From NCBI GenBank assembly GCA_902547215.1, contig CACCNI010000003.1, positions 1 to 64,000 of the forward strand: a stretch of 64,000 nt of DNA. The letters run 5' to 3'. Of this stretch, positions 25,137-33,591 are shown piece after piece. This DNA comes from an uncultured Pelagibacteraceae bacterium. GTDB taxonomy: Bacteria; Pseudomonadota; Alphaproteobacteria; Pelagibacterales; Pelagibacteraceae. A program made the translations under genes and the position numbers. The notes under the pieces are model-generated. The model saw only the letters and a program-made list of their open reading frames with translations, searched no databases and was not told the origin of the DNA. Each line of letters opens with the position of its first letter. Position 1 is the first letter of the stretch.

Positions 25137-25971
25137 TTCTTTTGAAACAGTCTATTGTATTTTTTATCAAGCATGCAATTGTCATTGGCCCAACACCTCC
25201 AGGAACTGGAGTTAATGCTTTTGCCTTTTTTGAAACTTCCTCAAAATCTACGTCTCCAACTATTCCCTCGTCAGTCTTATTAATGCCTACGTCGATAATT
25301 ATCGAGTCCTTTTTCACCCAATCACCCTTTACTAATTTTGGGATACCTACTGCAGCAATTATAATATCAGCTTCTAGACATTCTGATTTTAAGTTTTTTG
25401 TTTTAGAATGAGTAATTGTGACCGTGCAATTTTCCTTAAGGAGCAGTTGAGCCATTGGTTTTCCATTTAAATTAGATCTACCTATAATCACAGCTTTTTT
25501 ACCACTTAAATTTGGCTCAACCTTTTTTAATAAAAGATAGCATCCAAGAGGGGTACATGGTACCGAGCTTTCGTAACCGGAAGATAAATTTCCTACATTC
25601 ACAGGATGAAAACCATCAACGTCTTTGCTTGGAATTATTGAGTCAATTATTTTTTTTTTATCAATGTGTTTTGGCAAAGGTAATTGCACAAGAATTCCAG
25701 AAATTGATTTATTTTCGTTTAAATCTTTTATTTTTTTTAAAACAATTTTCTCATCTACATCTTCTGGGTATTTTATTACATCCGAATTTAATCCCACTTC
25801 CTTTGCAGATTTTTCTTTATTTTTAACGTAAATTTGACTTGGTGCAAGTTCACCTATTAATATAACGGTTAGGCCGGGCACATCATTAAATTTTTTTTTC
25901 AGCTCATCAACTTCTTCCTTAAGTTTGAGTCTAAGTGAACCTGCTTCTTTTTTTCCATCTATTAAAATCAT
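25123..25971 (-). CDS. folD: bifunctional methylenetetrahydrofolate dehydrogenase/cyclohydrolase
   Basis: The 282-residue protein has all FolD hallmarks: YVKNKEKSAKEVG near 49-61 (catalytic Lys), GILVQLPLP, PSKDVDGFHPVN, the NADP-binding GRSNLNGKPMAQLL, and the C-terminal TPVPGGVGPMT. It converts 5,10-methylene-THF to 10-formyl-THF via methenyl-THF, supplying purine synthesis (purH is in the same window) and one-carbon oxidation, which is prominent in SAR11. It is 1 bp from the yggT gene. Confidence 0.96.
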   Translation of the reverse strand: MILIDGKKEAGSLRLKLKEEVDELKKKFNDVPGLTVILIGELAPSQIYVKNKEKSAKEVGLNSDVIKYPEDVDEKIVLKKIKDLNENKSISGILVQLPLPKHIDKKKIIDSIIPSKDVDGFHPVNVGNLSSGYESSVPCTPLGCYLLLKKVEPNLSGKKAVIIGRSNLNGKPMAQLLLKENCTVTITHSKTKNLKSECLEADIIIAAVGIPKLVKGDWVKKDSIIIDVGINKTDEGIVGDVDFEEVSKKAKALTPVPGGVGPMTIACLIKNTIDCFKRIKSN

Positions 25972-25972
25972 T

Positions 25973-26260
25973 TTATATAATTGGTCTTATATAATATTCC
26001 ATACACATTTGCATAATCCATATCAACATAAGTAATATTATAGGTGAAATATCAAATGCACCAAGATTTGGTAAAAAAGCCCTTATTCTTTTTAAAAAAG
26101 GTTCAGTCATGCGGTATGTAAAATCTAAAACAGAATAAACAAATCTATTACTAGTATTAATTACATTAAAAGCTACTAACCAACTTAAAACAACGTTTGC
26201 AATCACTACGTATGAATAATATTTTAGAACGGTCATAGCAACTATGTAAATTATTATCAT
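25973..26260 (-). CDS. YggT family membrane protein
   Basis: The 95-residue product has two membrane helices (about 8-28 and 70-90) joined by the YggT-type loop RMTEPFLKRIRAFLPNLGAFDISPIILLMLIW. YggT proteins are linked to cell division and potassium/osmotic stress in some bacteria, but the molecular function is not settled. It overlaps the MscS gene by 4 bp and folD by spacing of 1 bp, so it is in an operon with both. Confidence 0.85.
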   Translation of the reverse strand: MIIIYIVAMTVLKYYSYVVIANVVLSWLVAFNVINTSNRFVYSVLDFTYRMTEPFLKRIRAFLPNLGAFDISPIILLMLIWIMQMCMEYYIRPII

Positions 26261-27342
26261 TTTTTCTCTACGTAAATTGATTGACTAGGAAATGCAAACG
26301 ATGCTTTATTTTTTTCTACGATTTCTTTAATTCCTATAGCTAATCTTTCCTTAACTTTAAGCCATTCATTCCAACTACTTGTTTGGGTAAAACATCTAAC
26401 ATACATGTCGATGGAACTATCTGAAAATTTATCTACTCTTACCGCTAAACCAACTTTTGTATCAAAATCTTTGTTGTCTTTAATAAAATTTTCAATTTGA
26501 TCTCGTACATTTTTGAGTTGTTCTATAGTGGTGTCGTACTGAAGTGTAATTGTCCAGCTTATTAACCAATTTGTTGTTTGGCTGATATTTATCACAGCAT
26601 TTTCAGCAAATTGAAAATTTGGTATTATGGCTAAAGATTTATCAAACTTTCTTATTGTAGTTGATCTAAATCCAATTTTCTCAACAATGCCCTCAATGGT
26701 ACCTTCTACTAAAATCCAGTCACCCATTTTAAATCTTTTTTCAACTAAAACTAAAATTCCTGAAATTAAGTTTTTAAATAAATCTTGTGCACCTAGTGCT
26801 ACGGCAACACCGAACAAACCAAGCCCTGCTATAATTGGACCAATCTTTATTCCCCATAATTCTAGGACAGCTGCAGCTCCAAGTATAAAAATAAGTATCT
26901 TTAATGATTTAATTATCCAACCAATTAATTCTCGAGTTAAAATTCTATCTAGTCCACTTAGAATATAAGAAATTGGTTCTATTATCTGATGTATGATCCA
27001 AAATAACAATATAGTAATCAGAGTTCTATTTACATTATCAACAAATGAACTGGTTTCATCACTAAATGTCATATAATAACTTGCAAAAAAGAAACCTAGC
27101 ACTATTGGTAAAAATCTTGCTGGACCAACTAAAGATTTTACAAATGTATCATCTAATTTATTAGTTGTTTTTTTAGATATAATTTCCAATTTTTTAAGAA
27201 TTAATTTGCTAATAAGGCCTCTGAAAATTAAAAAAATTAAAAATATTCCTAAACCAATCAGAATTTGACCAATATCAATTCCAAGAATTCCCTGGTCCCA
27301 AACCGAAAGAAATAGATCTTTAAAATTTATAAAAACTTCCAT
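26257..27342 (-). CDS. small-conductance mechanosensitive channel (MscS family)
   Basis: The 361-residue protein has about five membrane helices. The pore helix and start of the beta domain are clear: GLGLFGVAVALGAQDLFKNLISGI near 172-195, then FKMGDWILVEGTIEGIVEKIGFRSTTIR, the conserved MscS beta-domain sequence. A C-terminal alpha/beta region follows. It is an inner-membrane channel that opens under membrane tension to relieve osmotic shock. It lies 2 bp from hemD. Confidence 0.92.
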   Translation of the reverse strand: MEVFINFKDLFLSVWDQGILGIDIGQILIGLGIFLIFLIFRGLISKLILKKLEIISKKTTNKLDDTFVKSLVGPARFLPIVLGFFFASYYMTFSDETSSFVDNVNRTLITILLFWIIHQIIEPISYILSGLDRILTRELIGWIIKSLKILIFILGAAAVLELWGIKIGPIIAGLGLFGVAVALGAQDLFKNLISGILVLVEKRFKMGDWILVEGTIEGIVEKIGFRSTTIRKFDKSLAIIPNFQFAENAVINISQTTNWLISWTITLQYDTTIEQLKNVRDQIENFIKDNKDFDTKVGLAVRVDKFSDSSIDMYVRCFTQTSSWNEWLKVKERLAIGIKEIVEKNKASFAFPSQSIYVEKK

Positions 27343-27344
27343 AT

Positions 27345-28043
27345 CTAAATTTTATATAATAAAAATTCTTCTTCACCAGGATTAAATAAGAAGATTTTCT
27401 TCCATTTTAGCTCATTTAATACAGATGAAGTTTTTTCACCTATGCACATTAAATTGGTTTTCATCCAATAATCGTCCAGCTCGTATTTTTTTATCAAATT
27501 TAAAAAACTTAATGCACTATTTTGAGAATAAATATAAACAATATCTGGAATTTTTTTTTTAAGTTCACTTAAAAAATCAAAACTTATATCCTCAATATGA
27601 GAAACACTATAATTAATTAATCTTTTAACATTCAATCCTTCTTTAATTAAGTCTTTATCCAAATCATACGAAACTAATCCACCGCTGATATACAAGATTT
27701 TCTCAGTTTTTTTTTCTAAATTTTGCAAAATTAATTCTCGCAAATTTTTTACATTTCCACCGGCCGAAAATGTGTTATAGAAACCTTTTTGTTTTGCAGT
27801 TTTTTCTGTTGCATCACCTACACAAAAACATAAACTTTTTTTATCAAAATCTTTAGTATCCAAATTTCTAATTGCATTTGAGCTTGTAAAAATGATGATC
27901 TTATATTCTGAACTATTAAGTTTGGGATAATCTAGTTTATTTATTTTAATTAAAGGGAGGTGAGATACGGTGAAACCTTTATCTTTGAATCTCTTAATTA
28001 AATCTATTGAGTCTTCTAAAGGTCTAGTTAATAAAACATGCAT
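27345..28043 (-). CDS. hemD: uroporphyrinogen-III synthase
   Basis: The 232-residue protein begins VLLTRPLEDS, has IIFTSSNAIRN near 49-59, and continues with a two-lobed alpha/beta pattern including VGDATEKTAKQKGF and YIYSQNSALSF, typical of this fast-evolving enzyme. It closes hydroxymethylbilane to uroporphyrinogen III in haem synthesis. Its stop and start abut hemC directly. The position after hemC strongly supports the call, since HemD sequence conservation is low. Confidence 0.85.
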   Translation of the reverse strand: MHVLLTRPLEDSIDLIKRFKDKGFTVSHLPLIKINKLDYPKLNSSEYKIIIFTSSNAIRNLDTKDFDKKSLCFCVGDATEKTAKQKGFYNTFSAGGNVKNLRELILQNLEKKTEKILYISGGLVSYDLDKDLIKEGLNVKRLINYSVSHIEDISFDFLSELKKKIPDIVYIYSQNSALSFLNLIKKYELDDYWMKTNLMCIGEKTSSVLNELKWKKIFLFNPGEEEFLLYKI

Positions 28044-28943
28044 TTATTTATTCATCTCGAACTGTTTTTTTAAATCATTGCCAGCTTTTTCAGCAATTTT
28101 TAGAGCTTCTTCTATTTTACATTCATCTTTATAAGTAAATTTTTTATTTCCATCGTCAGAAAATAATTCAGCTATAATACTTACATTATCACCTTTTATG
28201 TTTGCATATATACCAGCTGCAGTGTTGCAGTCACCCTCTAATACACTTAAAATTTTTCTTTCTATTTTTGACTCAATTGAGGTTTCAAAATGGTTAATTT
28301 TTGAAAGGATATTATTTAATTTTTCATCATCTTCTCTAGACTGTAGAACGATTGTTCCTTGACCTGCTGGAGGAACTATTTTCTTACATTCAAAAACCTC
28401 TGATATTCTATTTTCTATAGATAAAGATAATAGACCTGCCTTTGCTAAAATAATCGAGTCATATTGATCCTCATCTAATTTTTTAATTCTAGTGTCAATA
28501 TTCCCCCTAATCAATTTAAAGTTTAAGTCTGATCTTAAATGTTTTAACTGAAATTCTCTTCTTAATGAGGAAGTGCCAATTACTGAATTTTTTTTAATTT
28601 TATCAAGTGTTAAGTTTTCTTTATTTATTAAAACTTCTTCAGGATCATTTCTTTTAAGAAAACAATTGATTTTTAAACCCTTGGTTTTAATAGATGGAAC
28701 GTCTTTCAAAGAGTGAACAGCTACATCAATTTTTTTACTTAAAAGTTCTTTTTCAATATTTTTTATAAACTCTCCTTTGCCTCCAATTTCACTAGTCCTT
28801 CTATCTAAAACTAAATCACCCTCTGTAGTAATTTTTTTAATTTCTATTTCGATATCAAGTTCTTTAAGAAAAGCTTTTTTTGCAATTTCAGCATATTTTA
28901 ATGCTAATTTACTTCCACGGGAACCAATTATAAGTTTTTCCAT
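28044..28943 (-). CDS. hemC: porphobilinogen deaminase (hydroxymethylbilane synthase)
   Basis: The 299-residue protein starts IIGSRGSKLALKYA and contains KDVPSI near 82-87, SLRREFQL, RGNIDTRIKKLD and Cys239 in LEGDCNTAAG, the covalent attachment site of the dipyrromethane cofactor. It joins four porphobilinogens to hydroxymethylbilane, the substrate of HemD encoded directly downstream. It is divergent from tsaD with a 50-bp spacer. hemE, hemH and hemJ are at 56797-59232. Confidence 0.96.
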   Translation of the reverse strand: MEKLIIGSRGSKLALKYAEIAKKAFLKELDIEIEIKKITTEGDLVLDRRTSEIGGKGEFIKNIEKELLSKKIDVAVHSLKDVPSIKTKGLKINCFLKRNDPEEVLINKENLTLDKIKKNSVIGTSSLRREFQLKHLRSDLNFKLIRGNIDTRIKKLDEDQYDSIILAKAGLLSLSIENRISEVFECKKIVPPAGQGTIVLQSREDDEKLNNILSKINHFETSIESKIERKILSVLEGDCNTAAGIYANIKGDNVSIIAELFSDDGNKKFTYKDECKIEEALKIAEKAGNDLKKQFEMNK

Positions 28944-28993
28944 TTATTTAATTTTTTTATTTTTAGAGTAAATTACATTAATAAAAACCTTTT

Positions 28994-30064
28994 ATGAAAA
29001 AAAAAACAATCATTATTGGCATAGAAACTAGCTGTGATGAGACGGCCGTATCCATATTGAGAGACAATGGAAAAAAAAGACCAAAAATTTTATCAAATGT
29101 TGTTTCAAGTCAATTTGAAGTTCATAGAAAATTTGGTGGTGTAGTTCCAGATTTAGCTGCAAGGGCGCATCTTGATAAGATTGACATCATGACAAAGAAA
29201 GCTTTAAAAATTAGTAAAGTAAAATTGAAAAATATTGATGCTGTTGCAGCAACTGCTGGACCTGGTTTGATTGTTTGTTTATCTGTTGGTTTAAATTTTG
29301 CTAAAGCTTTATCTTTATCGTTAAAAAAACCTTTTATTGCTGTAAATCATTTAGAGGGACATGCCTTAAGTCCAAAATTAAATTTTGATATAAAATACCC
29401 ATATCTACTTTTTTTAATTTCTGGTGGACACACTCAATACTTAACTGTTAAAAAATTAGGTGACTACAAAAGGCTTGGTACAACGATAGATGATGCGCTT
29501 GGTGAAGCATTCGATAAAACAGCAAAACTTTTAAATCTTGGTTACCCAGGTGGACCTAAAATCGAAGAATTGGCAAGAAAAGGTGATGAGAATAGGTTTG
29601 TGCTACCAAAGCCTATTTTAAATAGAGGTGGATGTAATTTATCTTTTGCTGGTCTGAAAACAGCAATTTTAAGATTAAAAGAATTTATAAAGACGGACAA
29701 AGATAAAAACGATCTTGCAGCAAGTTTTCAAAAAACTATTCTTGATATTTTGTATAAAAAAACAAAAAAAGCTATTGAACAACATTTGGAACTTTATCCA
29801 AAAAATAGAACTTTGGTAGTTGCAGGTGGTGTTGCTGCTAATAAACAAATCAGAATTATTTTAAAGAAATTATGCAAAGATCAAAATTTTACAATTTACT
29901 TTCCTGATTTAAAATTGTGTACCGATAATGCAGCGATGATAGCGCTAGCAGGTTTGGAAAGGTACAAGAAGAAAAAATTTGATAAACATAATTTTGAGGC
30001 GAACCCAAGATGGCAATTAGACAATAAAGCAAAATTTCTTAAAGGCGCCGGGGTAAAAATCTAA
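28994..30064 (+). CDS. tsaD: tRNA N6-adenosine threonylcarbamoyltransferase
   Basis: The 356-residue protein has the TsaD pattern: GIETSCDETAVS at 9-20, the metal-binding His119 and His123 (NHLEGH), LISGGHTQYL at 141-150, and VAGGVAANKQIR. It transfers threonylcarbamoyl to A37 of ANN-decoding tRNAs together with TsaB and TsaE, which are not in the window. It abuts the EVE gene with no gap. Confidence 0.96.
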   Translation: MKKKTIIIGIETSCDETAVSILRDNGKKRPKILSNVVSSQFEVHRKFGGVVPDLAARAHLDKIDIMTKKALKISKVKLKNIDAVAATAGPGLIVCLSVGLNFAKALSLSLKKPFIAVNHLEGHALSPKLNFDIKYPYLLFLISGGHTQYLTVKKLGDYKRLGTTIDDALGEAFDKTAKLLNLGYPGGPKIEELARKGDENRFVLPKPILNRGGCNLSFAGLKTAILRLKEFIKTDKDKNDLAASFQKTILDILYKKTKKAIEQHLELYPKNRTLVVAGGVAANKQIRIILKKLCKDQNFTIYFPDLKLCTDNAAMIALAGLERYKKKKFDKHNFEANPRWQLDNKAKFLKGAGVKI

Positions 30065-30478
30065 ATGCAATATTGGTTAATAAAATCGGAGCCGGACGTA
30101 TGGTCTTTCACCCATCAGGAAAAAGCAGGTGTCAAAGGAGCGATATGGGATGGTGTAAGAAATTATCAAGCAAGAAATAATTTGAAAAAAATGAAAAAAG
30201 GTGATCTTTGTTTTTTTTACCATTCAAATATTGGAAAAGAAATTGTTGGTATTGTAGAAGTGATAAAAGAAGCTTTCTTAGATCCAACAGATAAAAAGAA
30301 GATGTTTGTGGCCGTGAAGGTAAGATTTAAACAAAAATTAAAAAATCCCATTAAATTAGAGGAAATTAAAAAAAATGGCTCTTTAACTGAAATACCCCTT
30401 ATTAAACAAAGCAGATTATCAGTAATGCCAATTGACTCTAAAAGCTGGAAAATATTAAATAAAATGGGTAATATTTAG
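30065..30478 (+). CDS. EVE domain-containing protein
   Basis: The 137-residue product is a single EVE domain: [12 protein letters not shown] at the start, [13 protein letters not shown] near 30-42, [21 protein letters not shown], and a C-terminal [13 protein letters not shown] domains bind modified bases in DNA or RNA. The gene starts one base after the tsaD stop, which fits a link to tRNA modification, but the target is unknown. Two bases separate it from acs. Confidence 0.88.
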   Translation: MQYWLIKSEPDVWSFTHQEKAGVKGAIWDGVRNYQARNNLKKMKKGDLCFFYHSNIGKEIVGIVEVIKEAFLDPTDKKKMFVAVKVRFKQKLKNPIKLEEIKKNGSLTEIPLIKQSRLSVMPIDSKSWKILNKMGNI

Positions 30479-30479
30479 T

Positions 30480-32585
30480 ATGCCAAAAAAATCAAGAAAA
30501 AAGAAAAAAGGGAAAAAGATTAAAAAAAGAAAACCTTCAAAGAGAAAAAAAAAGGTTTCTCGTAAAACAAAAAAGAGAACGTCTTTAAAGCCTAAAAAGA
30601 GAAAAATAAAGAGACAAGTAAAATCATCTGTTAGTCAGCCAAAAGAAGATGGTGAAAAAATTTATAAAACAAAATCTGAATGGATTAAAAAAGCTTTAGT
30701 TACAAAAAATTTATATGAAAAGAAATACAATCAATCTTTAAAAGAAAATGACTCTTTTTGGAGAAAAGAAGGAAAGAGAATAAGTTGGATCAAGCCTTAT
30801 TCTAAGATTAAGGACGTCAAATATAGTAAATCTGATGTGCATATTAAGTGGTTCTATGACGGAACTCTTAATGCTTCAGCAAATTGTATAGATAGGCATC
30901 TTAAAAACAATAAAGATAAGACTGCAATAATTTGGGTTGGGGATGATCCAAAAGTTCAAAAGAAAATAAGTTACAAACAACTACACTCGGAAGTATCTAA
31001 AATTGCAAACGGACTAAAAAATATTGGTGTTAAAAAAGGTGACAGAGTAACAATTTATTTGACTATGATACCTGAACTTGCATACACAATGCTAGCATGT
31101 GCGAGGATTGGTGCAATACACTCTATAATTTTTGGCGGATTTTCACCCGACAGTATCGCGGGTAGAATTAATGACTGTAACTCAGATTATGTTGTGACTG
31201 CTGATGAAGGGGTCAGGGGTGGAAAAACAATTCCATTGAAAGAAATTACAGATGAAGCTTTGTTGAGTTGCACCAATGTTAAAAAATGTGTTGTTGTTAA
31301 AAGAACAGGAAATAGAATTAATTGGAATGAAGACAGAGATGTTTGGTATCATGACATAACCAAAAATGTCCCTGCTGTGTGTGAACCTGAGGAGATGAAT
31401 GCGGAAGATCCTCTTTTCATTTTGTACACATCTGGTTCAACAGGTAAGCCTAAAGGTGTGCTTCATACTACAGGCGGTTATATGGTGTATGCCTCAATGA
31501 CCCATCAATACATATTTAATTATAAACAAAAAGATATTTATTGGTGTACTGCAGACATAGGTTGGATTACAGGACATAGCTATATCATTTATGGCCCTTT
31601 AGCTAATGGAGCAACGACAATTATGTTTGAAGGAATTCCAACTTATCCCGACAGCTCAAGATGGTGGCAAATTGTTGATAAATATAAAGTTAACATTTTT
31701 TATACAGCTCCTACTGCAATTAGAGCTTTAATGAGAGAAGGTGAAGGACCTGTCAAAAAAACTTCTAGAAAAAGCTTAAAACTTTTAGGCACTGTTGGAG
31801 AGCCAATCAACCCGGAAGCATGGGAATGGTATTTCAAAACAGTCGGTGACAGTAAGTGTCCAATTGTTGATACTTGGTGGCAAACTGAAACAGGTGGTAT
31901 ATTAATAAGTCCACAGACTGGAGCAATAGATCTTAAACCAGGATCTGCAACTAAACCATTCTATGGAATAAAACCTGTAATAGTTGATAAAGATGGAAAT
32001 GTTTTAAAAGGCGAAGCGCAAGGAAGATTATGTATTGCTCAATCATGGCCTGGTCAAATGAGAACTGTTTATGGAGACCACAATAGATTTATTGAAACAT
32101 ATTTTTCTCAATTTGATGGAAAATATTTTACTGGTGATGGATGTAGAAGAGATAAAGATGGTTATTATTGGATCACTGGAAGGGTTGACGATGTTATAAT
32201 CGTATCAGGTCATAATTTAGGGACTGCAGAAATAGAAAGTGCTTTCGTTGCTCATCCTAAGGTGGCGGAGGCTGCTGTTGTCGGTTATCCTCATGACATA
32301 AAAGGAAATGGTTTGTACTGTTATGTAACTCTTAACGTAGGTGAAAATCCAGACGGAGACTTAGAAAGAGACTTAAAACTTTGGGTAAGAAAACAAATTG
32401 GACCGATAGCAACACCTGATATAATTCATTTTTCACCAGGACTTCCAAAAACTAGATCTGGAAAAATAATGAGAAGAATTTTACGAAAGATTGCAGCAAA
32501 TGAACATGATCAACTTGGTGATACTACAACGTTGGCAGATCCTAGTGTTGTAAAAAGTCTTGTTGACGAAAGAAAAAATATTTAA
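30480..32585 (+). CDS. acs: acetyl-CoA synthetase with a lysine/arginine-rich N-terminal tail
   Basis: The 701-residue protein has the full AMP-forming acetyl-CoA synthetase domain: SWIKPY near 101, the A3 phosphate loop [10 protein letters not shown] at about 317, TWWQTETGG, and the conserved [11 protein letters not shown] with Lys662, the usual acetylation-regulated residue. It activates acetate to acetyl-CoA. Ahead of this is a tail in which 31 of the first 50 residues are Lys or Arg. No in-frame ATG, GTG or TTG lies between the annotated start and the conserved domain that could give the usual 650-residue length, so the tail is real. It starts 2 bp after the EVE gene. A probable acetate-type symporter lies downstream. 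Confidence 0.94.
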   Translation: MPKKSRKKKKGKKIKKRKPSKRKKKVSRKTKKRTSLKPKKRKIKRQVKSSVSQPKEDGEKIYKTKSEWIKKALVTKNLYEKKYNQSLKENDSFWRKEGKRISWIKPYSKIKDVKYSKSDVHIKWFYDGTLNASANCIDRHLKNNKDKTAIIWVGDDPKVQKKISYKQLHSEVSKIANGLKNIGVKKGDRVTIYLTMIPELAYTMLACARIGAIHSIIFGGFSPDSIAGRINDCNSDYVVTADEGVRGGKTIPLKEITDEALLSCTNVKKCVVVKRTGNRINWNEDRDVWYHDITKNVPAVCEPEEMNAEDPLFILYTSGSTGKPKGVLHTTGGYMVYASMTHQYIFNYKQKDIYWCTADIGWITGHSYIIYGPLANGATTIMFEGIPTYPDSSRWWQIVDKYKVNIFYTAPTAIRALMREGEGPVKKTSRKSLKLLGTVGEPINPEAWEWYFKTVGDSKCPIVDTWWQTETGGILISPQTGAIDLKPGSATKPFYGIKPVIVDKDGNVLKGEAQGRLCIAQSWPGQMRTVYGDHNRFIETYFSQFDGKYFTGDGCRRDKDGYYWITGRVDDVIIVSGHNLGTAEIESAFVAHPKVAEAAVVGYPHDIKGNGLYCYVTLNVGENPDGDLERDLKLWVRKQIGPIATPDIIHFSPGLPKTRSGKIMRRILRKIAANEHDQLGDTTTLADPSVVKSLVDERKNI

Positions 32586-33205
32586 AAATTAATTCTCTTT
32601 TCGAATTCTTCTTTGATATTATCCCACTTCAGTATCATAGAATTCAAAACAATTTTTCTATCCAAAGTTTTTAGTTCTTCAGCAATTGGCGCCCACTCAT
32701 ACAAAGCCAGAGCACTTTTATTAAATGGCAGAGAGCTAAAATATTTTTTCCAATCAATTTCTTCTAATCTTTTGTCAAAAGTGGCTTTACCTTTGGCGAT
32801 TACATCTTCTGGCATTCCATTCTTAAGTTCCTCATGCAAAATTTCTTCATATATCATTTTTGATTTTGCTGTATCTTCGTATTTAAAGAAATAATTAAGA
32901 TACGAAAAGCTGTAGAAAGTAAGATCTTGAAGAGCCACATAATAAATATTCCATTTTGCTTTATTTATTGAAGATAAAAAAACCTCATTATCAAAATGCA
33001 AAACGTATCTAGTTCCCATTCTCGTTTTTAAATAACTATAAAGAGTAACCTGGGTCACCCAAGCTGATTTTTGTTGAATAAATTTTTTGAGGTCGTCCAA
33101 ATTCCTCAGTTTGCTCTTAGGAAGCACTGCTTTGAACATTGCTCCTAAATAGAGTTTGAAATCAGCGAGACTTATATCTTTTAGATTGAATTTGTATTTT
33201 AGCAT
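32582..33205 (-). CDS. conserved alphaproteobacterial protein of unknown function
   Basis: The 207-residue protein has no signal peptide and no clear membrane helix. It contains [21 protein letters not shown] near 48-68, a central aromatic-rich helix region, and [15 protein letters not shown] near the end. I recall similar uncharacterised proteins in other Alphaproteobacteria but know no function. It converges on acs (4-bp overlap) and is divergent from the symporter genes, so it could share a regulatory region with them. Confidence 0.65.
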   Translation of the reverse strand: MLKYKFNLKDISLADFKLYLGAMFKAVLPKSKLRNLDDLKKFIQQKSAWVTQVTLYSYLKTRMGTRYVLHFDNEVFLSSINKAKWNIYYVALQDLTFYSFSYLNYFFKYEDTAKSKMIYEEILHEELKNGMPEDVIAKGKATFDKRLEEIDWKKYFSSLPFNKSALALYEWAPIAEELKTLDRKIVLNSMILKWDNIKEEFEKRINF

Positions 33206-33327
33206 TATTTTCTACTACAAGTTGTCTAATTGTGTAAAAACACACTTAATTGTAACATTTTTAGGGGTTCCAATCTATGTCATTTTGGGTAATGTTTCGT
33301 CTTTTAACCTATAGGGAGGGAAAAAAA

Positions 33328-33591
33328 ATGTCAAAACAACAACAACACTGGGAAAAAACTAGAATGTTGCTATTCATAACGTTAGCAATCTGGTTCGTTT
33401 TCTCTATTGGCATCTTTTTCTTCGGCGCCGAGATGGAAGCGTCATCAATAAGACCACTAGGATATCCGTTGTCTTATTACATGACATGTCAAGGTTCTCT
33501 TGGAATTTTCGTAATACTAATTTTCTGGTTTGCGAATAGACAAGAAAAAATTGACGAGGAGTTCGGCTACACTGAAAGAGAGGATGACTAA
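33328..33591 (+). CDS. DUF4212 small subunit of sodium/solute symporter
   Basis: I place the start at the ATG of 33328 because a strong ribosome site (AGGGAGGG at 33313-33320) lies just before it; a longer frame from 33277 would add 17 residues that contain this site and are atypical. The 87-residue protein has two membrane helices (about 13-34 and 52-72), the pattern FGAEMEASSIRPLGYPLSYYMTCQ between them, and an acidic tail. DUF4212 proteins accompany VC_2705-type sodium symporters as small subunits. Its stop overlaps the symporter start by one base. Confidence 0.88.
   Translation: MSKQQQHWEKTRMLLFITLAIWFVFSIGIFFFGAEMEASSIRPLGYPLSYYMTCQGSLGIFVILIFWFANRQEKIDEEFGYTEREDD

Noticed and set aside
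25512-25826. 104-codon frame on the plus strand inside folD
   Set aside because: It is antisense to folD, with low-complexity residues; it is a shadow frame.
33277-33327. 17-residue extension of the DUF4212 frame
   Set aside because: The strong ribosome site AGGGAGGG lies inside it, directly before the ATG at 33328.
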